This document shows, one piece after another, positions 22,647 through 33,261 of a stretch of 64,000 nucleotides of DNA; position 1 is the first letter of the stretch, and each line of letters opens with the position of its first letter. Where the stretch lies: assembly GCF_040183065.1 (NCBI RefSeq), contig NC_091126.1:145478204-145542203 (forward strand). The letters are read 5' to 3'. Source of the stretch: Periplaneta americana. Its lineage: Eukaryota > Arthropoda > Insecta > Blattodea > Blattidae. Under the pieces are notes generated by a model that was given only the letters and a program-made list of their open reading frames with translations, did not search any database and was not told the DNA's origin. Made by a program: the position numbers and the translations under genes.

Positions 22647-22664
22647 TATTATTATTATTATTAT
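22551..22664. repeat. (AAT)n/(ATT)n microsatellite
   Basis: Long AAT run ending in an ATT run, inside the hAT element; frames translating it as poly-I/N/Y are artefacts. Confidence 0.97.
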
Positions 22665-22704
22665 TACCCATCACCGTAAAAAACAGCTTGTTACGAATCC
22701 CTAC

Positions 22705-22983
22705 AATAAGGAACATTAAATCCAGACATTTGCGATGGGCAGGGCATGTAGCACGTATGGGCGAATCCAGGAATGCATATAGAGTGTTAGTTGGGAGACC
22801 GGAGGGAAAAAGACCTTTGGGGAGGCCGAGACGTAGATGGGAGGATAATATTAAAATGGATTTGAGGGAGGTGGGGTATGATGATAGGGACTGGATTAAT
22901 CTTGCACAGGATAGGGACAGATGGCGGGCTTATGTGAGGGCGGCAATGAACCTTCGGGTTCCTTAAAAGCCATTTGTAAGTAA

Positions 22984-22985
<2 letters not shown>
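22705..22985 (+). pseudogene. LINE-1 family 3' end nested in hAT
   Basis: An intact reading of the LINE-1 C-terminus: IRNIKSRHLRWAGHVARMGE, NAYRVLVGRPEGKRPLGRPR, RRWEDNIKMDLREVG, DWINLAQDRDRWRAYVRAAM and NLRVP, stop, then CCTTAAAAGCCATTTGTAAG. It is the least damaged of the three copies and severely 5'-truncated, the usual fate of a LINE insertion. It lies between two trinucleotide runs. Confidence 0.9.

Positions 22986-23057
<72 letters not shown>
22985..23057. repeat. (ATT)n microsatellite
   Basis: Uninterrupted ATT run directly after the LINE-1 tail. Confidence 0.97.
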
Positions 23058-23059
<2 letters not shown>

Positions 23060-23102
23060 CATTGTTTTTCTTCTGGAGAAAAGGTAGTGGAACTCTGTAG
23101 AA

Positions 23103-23384
23103 TATTTTAAGACGGGTGGGGAGATGTATTTTTAGTTTATTCGGCACCATCGATTGATTTGACAAAACATTTCCGCAAATAAGACACTCGGGATTTTGTT
23201 TATATTCATCTTCACGCCACGTAAAAACATATTGCAAGTATTCATCACTATATTTACGAAACGCGGTGCGTTTTTGTGAACTCTGAGGGGAATTTTCGCT
23301 TACATGATTTGAATTAGCATTGCTGTCATTTAACCCAGAACTTGATTCAGATTGTTTTTTTTTTAGAATAAAAAATTTGTCCAT
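23103..23384 (-). pseudogene. hAT transposase N-terminus with BED-type zinc finger
   Basis: The minus-strand frame starts MDKFFILKKKQSES, a common start in ZBED/SCAND3-like hAT transposases. A Ser/Asn-rich linker follows, then RKYSDEYLQYVFTWRED and PECLICGNVLSNQSMVPNKL, KIHLPT: the C..C pair and the following H of a BED-like DNA-binding finger, with the last ligand lost. About 90 residues remain; the catalytic and dimerisation regions were deleted. A full transposase would bind the element ends and cut in the nucleus. Confidence 0.82.
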
Positions 23385-23741
23385 GATAAAGTCTAAATAA
23401 AGGACGTTTAATAAAATAGTCGCATTATCACCTGCTCACACTTATATACTGAAACTGACCCGTATGTTCTGACGATTTTGAACTCTGTTTATTACTAAGT
23501 AGGAGGAGTAAACGACTTACTAAGCATTATTCCAGGTGTTCACGTTTCATAGGTAAAGTCGGTCTCAAAATAAAATGTACCATATCAAAGACTTTGTTGT
23601 AAATAAAAAATGCGTTGTAAAGAGACTTTCTGGATGGCATAAAATTTATTTTTCAATTCAAAATTTTCGCGACGCACTCCATGGGGCTGCGCGACATACC
23701 AGTGTGTCGCGACACACTGGTTGGGAACCACTGCGTTAATG

Positions 23742-24465
23742 CACGGAAACTATTTCTCTTTAGTTAAAATAACATGACACTTGTATGGATATGGTGTGAA
23801 ACTCAAACAATAGTCACTAAACTTGCTAATTTTATTATAATTACATTGTAATAAAATTATAATTAAACAAGTATCCATGCTTAGAAATATGTTGTTATGG
23901 ACGACATAAAACGTAAAAGCTCACTGAAATTACTTCAGCTTTTTCATCACAATTGAGGTAATTGGCGCAAGAACTTGGCACGTGTTTGCAGTATCTCGAA
24001 TTTAGGTCAAAATGACCAATCCATTGACAGTGTTTACTTAGTTTCAAGGTAAATACTTCTAGAAATCAGCAAAAATATTAATATACTAAACAAAGTAAAA
24101 TTCGTCAGCTCTATCATGTCAGCTGTTGCTTTTATTTTATATTTTTCTTTTAATACTACTCTTCACTATATTCTGAAACTGCCTGGCTGTTATGTTATTG
24201 TTTGTACTCGTAGTTAGTTGCTATTAAATGTAGGTCTGACATTGTCATACACAGCACATTGGTTGTCTCAAGTGCTGTCATTCCTTATCTTTGACTTGTC
24301 TTATCACTTACTTGCTACTGTAACTTCAATTCTCAAGTTTCCATCGAAGCTTTTGTTTTCTTTTAAGGTTGTATGTTGTCTGTATAATATTAATATTATC
24401 TTTCCCCGAAAATGGTAATGTATGAAGTTTTTTTTAGTTTTATGTTCGCATGCTCTTAAACGAAA
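23742..24465. other. no gene recognised
   Basis: AT-rich, with small palindromes around 23828-23865; nothing else recognised. Confidence 0.45.
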
Positions 24466-25199
24466 CTTATTTATTTATTTATTTTTATTTATTTATTTAA
24501 TCTGGTAGAGATAAGGCCATCAGGCCTTCTCTTCCCCTCTACCAGGGGATTACAACTACAATATTAAGAATACAATTACAATTATAATTACAATTAATAT
24601 TACATTTACAGATACAATAAAATTCAAAGTACTAAAAGATTAACTGATTAATAAAAGCTAGATAGTTTATTGTAAAAGTTAAGAAGAGAGAAGCATTTCT
24701 CTTATTGATTAAGTACAAATTAAACCTACTCTACGCAGTAAGAAAATACTTAATAAACTTGCTTTTGAACGCTACTAAATTCCGACAGTCTCTGATGTCA
24801 CTGGGTAGGGTATTCCACAAGCGCCAGATTGTGTATGATGATGAATACGATGATGTCTTATGTGTTGGTATGGCTAGTATGCGGCTATTTTGCGTGCGTG
24901 TGAAGAGATTATGATACGATAACAGGTAACTGAAACGGGAGGCAAGGTAGGTAGGTGTAGAAGTGTGAAGGACTTGGAAAAGGAGAACAAGAGAATGAAA
25001 ATTTCTACGTTCGTTAAGCCGTAGCCAGTTTAGAGTTTGGAAGGATGGGATAATGTGGTCAGCGCGACGGACATCGCAAACCAAGCGAACACAAGAATTA
25101 TGAATACGTTGTCATTTTTGCGACTGGTTGACATTGAGGTCAGCCAGTAGAAAATCACAATAATCGAAGTGGGGCATTACTAGTGTTTGTGCTCTATTA
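24466..25199 (-). pseudogene. LINE-4 3' portion (CR1/Jockey-like)
   Basis: The minus strand encodes a reverse-transcriptase C-terminal region. FDYCDFLLADLNVNQSQK is followed, after frameshifts, by VCDVRRADHIIPSFQTLNWL, RRNFHSLVLLFQVLHTSTP, YLASRFSYLLSYHNLFTRTQ and WRLWNTLPSDIRDCRNLVAF KSKFIKYFLTA (24731-25084). The WNTLPSDIR...FK..I..Y.L pattern is typical of CR1/Jockey-type LINEs. The 3' UTR ends in a hairpin (24502-24545) and an AAAT-rich tail at 24466-24500. The 5' end abuts the mariner-like element at 25200. Confidence 0.85.
24502..24545 (-). other. 3'-terminal hairpin of LINE-4
   Basis: CTGGTAGAG ... CTCTACCAG with an inner TAAGGCC ... GGCCTT forms a two-tier stem just before the AAAT tail. 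The inner stem is kept in the other LINE-4 tails at 30943-31000 and 44313-44420. A 3' stem-loop recognised by the element's own reverse transcriptase is known in several LINE clades; the role here is inferred. Confidence 0.6.
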
Positions 25200-25201
25200 T
25201 A

Positions 25202-25900
25202 CAGGGTGTTTAAAAAATACGGGGCATAATTTCAGGTATGTATTTCCCACATGTAGACAATCAGAATAGTTCATTACAACATGTGTCCGGAAATGCTTTA
25301 TTTCCGAGTTATGGCCTTCACAACATTGAAATTCACCGGAACCATACCTCATGTTTTAGAAGACACTCCACTGATCAATCGTCAACACATTCACTTCTTA
25401 CATGATGGCGCTCCTGCACACTTCAGTCGTACGGATCGCCGGTACTTGGATCGAAGGTTTCCTGATCGATGGATAGGTAGAGGTGGCCCAATTGCTTGGC
25501 CTCCACGCTCACCTGATCTGAACCCTCTCGATTTCTACTTGTGGGGCCATTTAAAATCATTGGTTTATTCGTCTCCGGTGCCTGATTTGGAATCCCTTCG
25601 GAATCGAATTGTGGCATGTTCTGAGGACATACGCAATACTCGTGGAGTTTGGGATCGTGTTCGCAGGTCAATGAGACATCGATGTGAGGTCTGTATTCAA
25701 GCAGGAGGTGGACATTTTGAACATCTTCTGTAATGACAACGGCCTGCGGAAAGAAAAACGTTCCGGTCAATTTCAATGTTGTGAAGGCCATAACTCGGAA
25801 ATGAAGCATTTCCGGACACATGTTGTAATGAACTATTTTGATTGTCTACGTGTGGGAAATACATACCTGAAATTATGCCCCGTATTTTTGAAACACCCTG
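25202..25900 (+). mobile_element. Tc1/mariner-type element with about 140-bp inverted repeats, internally deleted
   Basis: Ends CAGGGTGTTTAAAAAATACG and its complement CGTATTTTTGAAACACCCTG lie between TA duplications (25200-25201, 25901-25902). The inverted repeat continues to about 25341 and 25760. The enclosed transposase frame has lost its N-terminal half, so the 699-bp element is a deletion derivative. It is inserted at or beside the 5' edge of LINE-4. Confidence 0.9.
25338..25733 (+). pseudogene. Tc1/mariner-type transposase, C-terminal catalytic part
   Basis: Open frame to a natural stop. The second catalytic Asp lies in FLHDGAPAHFSR and the third in WPPRSPDLNPLDFYLWGHLK, with 41 residues between them if the final Asp of NPLD is used, so a DD41D-like arrangement (family inference). 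The end VRRSMRHRCEVCIQAGGGHF EHLL matches the usual C-terminus of this group. The first Asp and the helix-turn-helix DNA-binding region are missing because the left inverted repeat runs straight into the middle of the gene. No frameshift is seen, so the deletion looks recent. Confidence 0.88.
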
Positions 25901-25902
25901 TA

Positions 25903-27076
25903 TATTAAATAAGGAAATATACAAAATTTCTTTCTGAAAAGTTTTGAAAATACATTTTAACCTCGAGATTAATGTATGAAATTTGTATATTTTTTTATGT
26001 AGGAAATCCCGAAACTGTAGATTCAATTTCCACAACAAAATGTCGTAATTCATTAATACCGAAAAAATCCTTGGAGAACGCGTCACTGAAACTTGAAGGC
26101 TGCGCTCATAGTTTCTTCGTAATCCAGTTTTACTTTTGTATTAATACGCTGCAACGAGACTTGAAACGCCTTACGTGCAGAAACACTTCTTTCTCATACA
26201 ACACAAAGTAACATATTGCCATCTTCAACAAAAATGTCGTTTTCAATCTTGTTTATAGGAGTGGGATGAAGAGAGAAGGAAGTGGGCAAATACTCATCTT
26301 CGGAAAACGTAATTCTTCATAAATGAGGAAACCATTGATTATCTGAACCTATCCATTGGCCCAATTAACCACATAACGATTGAATCAGTAGGAATTTCCG
26401 AGGCACTTTCTTGCTTCTGTTTGATATGCATACAGCATGTTTGTGTTCCCAGACCTTAACCACATAACTTCATTTCACAATACCCACAATTAACTATTAT
26501 ACACACATGCACACACACCTACTTACCTTTGTTTAGTTAGAGATGTATTAAGTTAAACTATCACAAGGAAGGAGAAAGAGTCATTATTATTTTTGCCACA
26601 AATAACTTACAAATGAAATACTAAATTTATAATGAATAATAAAATAAGTCTTGAAGTAGTAGTGAATTTATGCCTGTTGTCGAACAACTGTATAAGAATG
26701 AAATGTGTCACGTATTATTAAATGTTAAAAGTATAACATTTTTCACGAAGAACATTTTATATTTTCAGACACGTGTAATAGTTTATTTTGCAAATGGTAT
26801 ACATTTTGTATTCAAATTATTTTTGGGGTCATGCATATTGCATATAAATCCGTGCTGTCTATATAAATGAGTTTTTCTTTGGTTATAATTCTTATATTAC
26901 ATTTAATAGAATTATGTGTGTAATAAATCTCTTTAATTTGCTCAGAATTTTTAAATATTCTATGTTTGAGGGTCATTATGTGGGCAATGAAACAACACAT
27001 TATTTCATTAGAAACAATGGCCAGAACAAATTAAAACAGCGATAGAAACATAATGTTTGTGGAGTGCACATCTAAC
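25903..27076. other. no gene recognised
   Basis: AT-rich; short frames on both strands have no recognisable similarity. Confidence 0.5.
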
Positions 27077-27186
27077 AAGCAAACGTTCTGATGGGGGCAG
27101 ATAAAAAAGTTATTTTTTTTTCTTCCACCATGTTAATAATGTCAAAAGAAGTGCTTATACAAATTTTGGCCACTCGACCGCAATTA

Positions 27187-27563
27187 CGAGGTCGTCCAGA
27201 AAGTGATTTTCCCTGGGGCCGTTTATAGAAAAAAGCGCAATTTCATGGAAACATTTATTGAAACAGAATCAGCAATTGTTATGCTATTTGTCAACGTATC
27301 ACCCACTGGAATTGAAACATTTGTCATACCATGGGATCAATTTTTGTGTCGTAGAAGTCAGCTGCCTCAGATCGGAACCAGCGTTTGACTGCGTCTGCAC
27401 CTCTCTCTGTCGATCCCATGATATGTGAATGTCTCAATTCCGATGAAAAATATGTTGAAAAATGGCTCAACAATTGCTGTGTCCGTTCCAATAAATTTGT
27501 CCAATGAAATTGCGTTTTTTTTCTGTTAACGGCCTCTGGCAAATTAATTTTTTACGGCCCTCG
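27187..27563 (-). mobile_element. mariner-derived foldback remnant
   Basis: TA-flanked, with ends CGAGGTCGTCCAGAAAGTGA and, diverged, ...GGCCCTCG. The first sequence resembles mariner termini. The arms fold onto each other up to CATGGGATC/GATCCCATG around 27332-27421, leaving a loop that encodes a mariner C-terminal segment on the minus strand. Confidence 0.7.
27327..27440 (-). pseudogene. mariner transposase C-terminal fragment
   Basis: Minus-strand ERGADAVKRWFRSEAADFYD followed by TKIDPMV matches the conserved mariner C-terminal block (..V..W.....ADFY..GI..L..). No catalytic residue is retained. It lies in the loop of the palindrome. Confidence 0.7.
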
Positions 27564-27673
27564 TAATTGCGGTCGAGTGGCCAAAATTCGTATAAGCACT
27601 TCTTTTGACATTATTAACATGGTGGAAGAAAAAAATTTAACTTTTTTATCTGCTCCCATCAGAACGTTTGCTT

Positions 27674-28284
27674 TTAAGTTCGAGATACCCATAAAGAATA
27701 TTGTACAAAATGAGGAAGGCAATGGACATATGATGCAGTCGAAAGGTGGTTATTTTATTGTAATGCAAAACTTTCAGGACTGAACATTTTTTGGGTTTTC
27801 TTTAATGCCTTCACATAAATGCTGCCACAGTGCATTTCGAAACATTATAACTGTTCAAATCCCCTATTCTGCAATCCATTAATATCGTATAATCTCATAC
27901 AAACTTAAAACTCTACTTTTCAGTGTATGAAATATTTTTCGATAACAGATTGGGGATATTTGAACATCATGTATGCGAGAACATGCAGAAAATGTTCGTT
28001 AACGTTTAGGAATCATTTTATTTTGAAGTTGTTACTTCAGGAAAATACAAGGTAAATCCACGTGTGGCAACGTGAGAGTGACGTTTTGCTGATACAATTA
28101 TCTCTACTTTATCATGTGGTGTGATATTTCAAGGTGAACCTGCACATTTAATGTCTGCATTACTTTCGTATTGTCTGCCCACTCGATTTCGACCATGTTA
28201 AATGTATTATTTGGTTTAGGACATCTAGCACAAATTTAACATTTTAGTACAAGTTTGCAAAACTTTTACCAATTCTGAATGTGG
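27674..28284. other. no gene recognised
   Basis: Nothing recognised. Confidence 0.45.
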
Positions 28285-28866
28285 TTAAGGGGTTAGGTAC
28301 AGCTTACAGCAGTAGAATTTTGGAAATATTCAACATTTTTTCCCTCCATTACTGTATCTTGTACAATAATGAAAATTAGTATGTGTAAAATACTGTCTTT
28401 CTGCTATATGAAAAAAATATTTTTACGATTAAAAAAAATTCCATTTTTTTTTTCAAAACTCAGTTCACTGTGCAGTGATGAAGCGTTTCCCACTTGACTC
28501 AAAAACTATCCAACATTCTGTGATGAAATTGCTTGTATGTATTTATGCATGTCATATCTACAATATGATGCAAGATCACTTCTCTACCTTTGATAGATTG
28601 TCTGATAAAAAATAAATTCATTAAAAAATGGTCAATTATCACTATTTTCTTGTAACACAAAATAAAAAAAAGTATCATGGATAAATATATTTATCCATGA
28701 AAGTATTATTTATTAAGGAATGTAGTTGAAAGAGCATGATTCTGTAAACATGAGTTTCAGCAATAAAATAAAAGAGAGAGAACATGAAAAAAAGTTAACA
28801 AGTTTATGAGTTATGAGGTAAACGCTTCATCACTGCACAGTAAACTGCCATCATTTTGAATTTTGA

Positions 28867-28931
<65 letters not shown>

Positions 28932-29037
28932 TTTACACATACCAATTTTCATTATTGTACAAGATGCAGCAATGAAGAAACAAAGTGTTGAATATTTCCA
29001 AAAAATTTACTGTTGTAAGCTGTACCTAACCACTTAG
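28285..29037. mobile_element. foldback element with TAAG(G/T)GGTTAGGTACAGC ends
   Basis: The left end TTAAGGGGTTAGGTACAGC and the complement of the right end CTAAGTGGTTAGGTACAGC begin long arms. These match through ACAATAATGAAAATT and again at GTGCAGTGATGAAGCGTTT, leaving a loop near 28520-28800. The right arm has gained a (TA)n(TG)n run at 28869-28930. Non-coding. The target duplication is unclear. Confidence 0.78.
28869..28930. repeat. (TA)n(TG)n compound microsatellite
   Basis: TA repeat switching to a TG repeat, inside the right arm of the foldback element. Confidence 0.96.
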
Positions 29038-30077
29038 GATGTTTTGCAATCACCCCTCCATTCATTATAGTAGACTCGGGAATTTTTGGGAAAAAAAACA
29101 CAATACAGACTCATAATGGCTGTACAAATGAAGCAGTGGGCATATTACTCTGCACACAATTTCACCGTTTTTTTTTTCCTCCTGAGAAACAACACTAGCA
29201 GGATTTACAAGAGGCGTTATATACCGCTTGGCTTATATCTTCCAGATGATACATAATTGTTTGTACCACACTCATTCAAATATTCAGACACTTCTTCCAT
29301 AGAGCTCTCTTTCGCTCCATGTGAATTGAAGAGTTTACTTTCTAGGTTTGTTTTCTTCCGATGCTGAAGCATTGGTAAACTACATATTTTTGGAAATCTT
29401 GTTCTTATGGTCATGTATATATATATATATATATATATATAGGGCCTTCTCTTACACTCCACTTAGCTATTTAAAGTAAGAAAACAATGGTCCAGTTTTG
29501 TTGTACGCTATCTGTGTGAATCTATAATTTTTTTCAGGAGTAAGAGGTAATTCACAAATCAGTACTACTCCTCCCTAAACTAGATTTTCTGGAACTAATT
29601 TTTGTCGCTGCTGACTGGATAGAAAAAATACAAGTATTGTTGCCTACGCAAATGTTTACATTGTTGTATGAACCATATTGAATAATTTCGAGGCTGCAAA
29701 AATACCGTATTTTTCCTTAGCTACTAATATACTTTTCTTTAATTTATTTCACTTTATTAAGTTTTGTCTATTTCCAATTGGTTCTCGGCATCCTTCGACA
29801 TGCAAGACTTTAATAAGCTTTGAGATTGCGTACATTTCGAGTTAGGTATAAGATTACCAAGCTCGACAGGACACAAAGTTAGAATTTTACGATGAATAAA
29901 AGCTGTTGGTATGTATAGCGTAAGTGGAAATAGAGTTTCGAAACATTGCGTTGCAAACTGCATATTAACTATTGGGGTATGTTGTAACGTAAATGTTCGT
30001 ACAACTTCACGACATACATATTCTTGACACGTGGGTTCGGCCAGAGCCGAATGATGATCTGGCAGCAGTCTTTGCGT
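29038..30077. other. no gene recognised; (TA)n at 29416-29440
   Basis: About 1 kb with one TA run. The minus-strand 110-codon frame 29757-30089 starts inside a probable transposon terminus (30078) and matches no family I know. Confidence 0.45.
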
Positions 30078-30367
30078 CAGTGTTGCCAACTCTTGTTGGA
30101 TTGGTACCTGCTAACTAGCTCGTAGAATCTGCGTAGCTGGTGGAAAATCTGCCAGGAAATTTATTTTGTGTTTAATAGTGTAACTTTGCTGTGTACAATT
30201 AGTTTAGAATTTGCTATGTATAACTAGTTTTAGAATTATTTTTTAATCTTATTTGACAAGCCTGGGCACAAGTCGATTGCGTTGGACAGATCGCGGCCTG
30301 TGTTTTTGTCGATCAGTATTGTGTTCTTAACTTTTAATATGATGTGTTTATGAATTTACGATGATAT

Positions 30368-30616
30368 GAGGGGTTCACAACCAGAGTGGACCAAGTCCAT
30401 CTGGAATAGTTCTGAGATATTGAGTCCTAAAGTTCCTGACTCACGCTTAGCAACCTTCACCTTCCATAGGAAATGCTGCCCTCTGTGAAGTAACAAATGA
30501 GTTATGGACTTTGTTTGTTATGGCAATGAATAAATCTAAGTTTTCTTCATCCGAAATTGTATTAATCCACAAACTGATCACTAGTGGACTTGGTCCACTC
30601 TGGTTGTGAGTCCCTC
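30368..30616. mobile_element. MITE, GTTCANANCC...GGNCCAAG family, copy 2
   Basis: Termini GAGGGGTTCACAACCAGAGT GGACCAAG and their complement (2 mismatches in about 32) bound a 249-bp non-coding element; ATAT flanks each side. Related to 21375-21610 and 32879-33261. Confidence 0.85.
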
Positions 30617-30866
30617 ATATATAACAATGCTGGTTCGGGGATTTCATTACTAATGCGGAAGGTTGAAACCACTGTCGACCAATTACAGATGATTGATTGT
30701 TATCGATATATGTATTTGATATTTTTTCGATATTGTTAGAGTTTAGATTGTACGCATGTGCAACGTGAAGCGTGAACAAACAAAGATTTTCTGCTTGTGT
30801 TTATTGTTAACGAATGCGAATTTTGAGGTTTTTGTTTTAGTTGTGTTGTGATACACGAGTGCAACA

Positions 30867-30872
30867 AATAAT

Positions 30873-30919
<47 letters not shown>

Positions 30920-30936
30920 TAATAATAATAATATTT
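30867..30936. repeat. (AAT)n microsatellite
   Basis: AAT run with a few interruptions next to a LINE-4 tail fragment. Confidence 0.95.
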
Positions 30937-31000
30937 ATTTTGGCGAAGTTAAGGCCATCAGGGCTTCTCTTCCACTTAGCCAGAGAAGAGAAGTCTAACG
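30937..31000 (-). mobile_element. LINE-4 3'-tail fragment
   Basis: TTTATTTTGGCGAAGTTAAG then GCCATCAGGGCTTCTCTTCC matches the 3'-terminal hairpin region of LINE-4 (24485-24540) on the minus strand. Only the last 60 bases or so are present, next to an AAT run. Confidence 0.65.
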
Positions 31001-31856
31001 GATTACTTTCATGTCGACTTGGAAAGTGAATATTTGTTTACTGTGGTTAGTCCTTAACCCGAAAGATATATTAAAAACACACTTACAGAAAGTTCGGCCT
31101 AGGAGACAGGACATATTTCATTATTGTTCCCATGATTAATTTATACAATTTTCATTCAAGATAATATATTTTATCAATAAACACACATTTTACAATAAAT
31201 ATACTTACAAATATTTAATTAAAGATAATTTATATGTGTTTCCGTTATAACCCGAAATCCATTGAAACGAGCTTCAATTAGTAAAAACTAGTTTAAACAT
31301 ATGTAGATAGATAGAAAGCGAATTTTCGTAAGTTCTAGAATCAGTGACAGGTTAGGTTTGGTTTGTTTAGACTTTAGAAATCGAGTTTTCGTAAGGTCTG
31401 GAAACAGTGATAGGTTAGGTTTTAGATTATAAATTTATTTTAAAGTTTCAGTCACATGATTTATCGTTTTTGCAGAATTATTATTTGCTAATATATCTTA
31501 CAGAAGACATTTTATGAACGTTTTCGCCTATACGGCATCATCAGGTATTCAAATTGTTACAAGGAAATCTAAACGTAAGTCGTACAGAACTAAACAGAAC
31601 TGAACTAGACTTCCTGACCTCAAAAGTCACCAAATCAAATGTCCTGCCAATAGCTAAGAAATAAACTATGGTGAAAGGTATATTTGGTGAAAGCAAGAAA
31701 ACTCTCCTAAAGAATCTTGGTGGACTCTTTGGAAAAAATCGACTCCAATTTTGGGAAAACCTTCCAGTGCTATGTTAGTTTGCCTATATCGTGAAATGTA
31801 GAAGAAAAAGAATATTTATGCAGAGTGCATTGTGACAAAATGTTTATAATTTTAAC
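31001..31856. other. no gene recognised
   Basis: AT-rich. CGCCTATACGGCATCATCAG at 31529-31548 is locally GC-richer but unassigned. Confidence 0.45.
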
Positions 31857-32507
31857 CAGTGAGGGAATAACCCAGAGGCGGTATGCTACCTCAAGATTTT
31901 CCCCTGGCACACCTCGATTTAAAAAAAAGGCATACGTCCTCCCTAACAACATACGCATACATGATGTATACAATAAATTGTTTCTTGGAGTCAGTAAAGC
32001 GAATCTTTGAAGCTTAAACAACACACTAATTTCTTAATAAAATAATTTCAAGTTACTTAAGTTATTTACTAGATTATTTTGCAGTGTCCATTGAGACTTA
32101 TCATTTAAAATAATTGTTAAAGCTTCAAAGTGCCTTACTTAATTAGTAATAAAAAGTGCAACAACAACAAAAATGACAGTCACTAAATTGGCAACAATGA
32201 CCACCACAAGCTATAAACCGTAGCCTTATTATATACTTGAAATAATACCGTTGTAAGTATTCCAGAGGTTGACTTATCAAATAAACCTGTCTAAATACGC
32301 GTTGAATACAGTTCCAGAATGCTGTGGTTTAGATTTACGAAGCAAACAGATAGTAGTCTTTGCTGTGAAGAAATGTATAAACAAATTTTTTACGGATCAC
32401 ATTTTTTCAGTGACGCTATGTCATTTTTCACTAACGGTATGTTTTCTGGACATAGAAACCAGAGGCGGTATTCCATACCGGCGCATACCGTCTCACTTCC
32501 CTCACTG
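31857..32507. mobile_element. hAT-type MITE, 651 bp
   Basis: Ends CAGTGAGGGAA and TTCCCTCACTG are perfect 11-bp inverted repeats. The flanking octamers ATTTTAAC (31849-31856) and ATTATAAC (32508-32515) agree at 7 of 8 positions. CCCAGAGGCGGTAT recurs near both ends in direct orientation. Short frames inside are not recognisable. Confidence 0.78.
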
Positions 32508-32878
32508 ATTATAACCTGCTATTACGTCAATATAACAGTTTCATGTAACTTTGATTTTATAACATTCTCGCATTCATCGTACGTTTGAAATGTTTCTTTT
32601 AAACGATATGTAATTTTGCTAGTTGAATGAAATAACCAGTTAATAATTTCACTACTTAAAATAATGGAGTGGATTAAAGCAATGTAAAATTTTTTTTGAG
32701 ATATTCGGTTGTCGGCTTATAATATTTATCTGGAGTAACTATATTTAAAAAAAAATTAAAAGCAAGACATGATAACAGGACACGTGATGTGACGCTTATT
32801 TTCCGCGTTTTAGATAATAAAGTAAATTGCTAGTCATAGTATACAAATAAAATTAATACAAAACTATTATTAATAATT
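32508..32878. other. no gene recognised
   Basis: AT-rich spacer between two small transposons. Confidence 0.45.
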
Positions 32879-33261
32879 GAGGCGTTCAGAGCTAAAGTAG
32901 ATCAAGTCACAAATTTTCATAAATTGGGTTTAATTCATTTTCTGATTATCTGAAGATGGATCTTTTCCGATCTGTAATGGATCAAGTCTTAATTCCAAGC
33001 ATTCGCCGGTAGGTGGCACCAGTCACTTTTGGCTCAGAATATTTGTTCACGATGTTCTGAGCCATAGTGGATCAAGTCACCAAAGCGTTGCATCAATTAA
33101 CATCACAATTATTTATATTTTATAAATATAGAATTTGAGAATGGAGTAATAAAATTATTGCTAGTGAAATTAAATAATCTACTAGAGCAAGTTAACTTTT
33201 AAGTCCTGTTATCTCGAAACTACGTCTCATGAACTTGATCCACTTCAATACTGAACGCCTC
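32879..33261. mobile_element. MITE, GTTCANANCC family, copy 3 (diverged)
   Basis: Ends GAGGCGTTCAGAGCTAAAGT and the complement of CAATACTGAACGCCTC, with AATT on both sides (32875-32878, 33262-33265). An internal GTTCTGAGCCATAGTGGATC (33053-33072) repeats the terminal motif. Confidence 0.78.

Larger units (their letters stand above)
22470..23733 (-). mobile_element. hAT transposon with BED-finger exon remnant
   Basis: Ends CAGTGATTCCCAAC and GTTGGGAACCACTG form a 14-bp inverted repeat with one mismatch, typical of hAT elements. A perfect 8-bp duplication CGTTAATG flanks it (22462-22469, 23734-23741). At 1,264 bp it is a deletion derivative: only the 5' coding part (minus strand, 23103-23384) is left, and a LINE-1 3' end plus long AAT and ATT runs occupy the rest. 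The right end also shows GTGTCGCGACACACTGG. Confidence 0.92.
27077..27673. repeat. 597-bp palindrome with a mariner remnant at its centre
   Basis: Outer arms 27077-27184 and 27566-27673 are both 108 bp and complementary at 104 of 108 positions. At the centre, between TA dinucleotides (27185-27186 and 27564-27565), sits a 377-bp element starting CGAGGTCGTCCAGAAAGTGA. It is itself an imperfect palindrome (roughly 70% by eye). See the separate entries for the element and its coding remnant. Confidence 0.9.

Noticed and set aside
22435..23100. Frames with poly-Ile/Asn/Tyr runs
   Set aside because: Translations of AAT/ATT microsatellites joined to real fragments.
29757..30089. 110-codon minus-strand frame
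   Set aside because: Its ATG lies in a probable transposon terminus and the peptide resembles nothing I know; no splice or promoter support.
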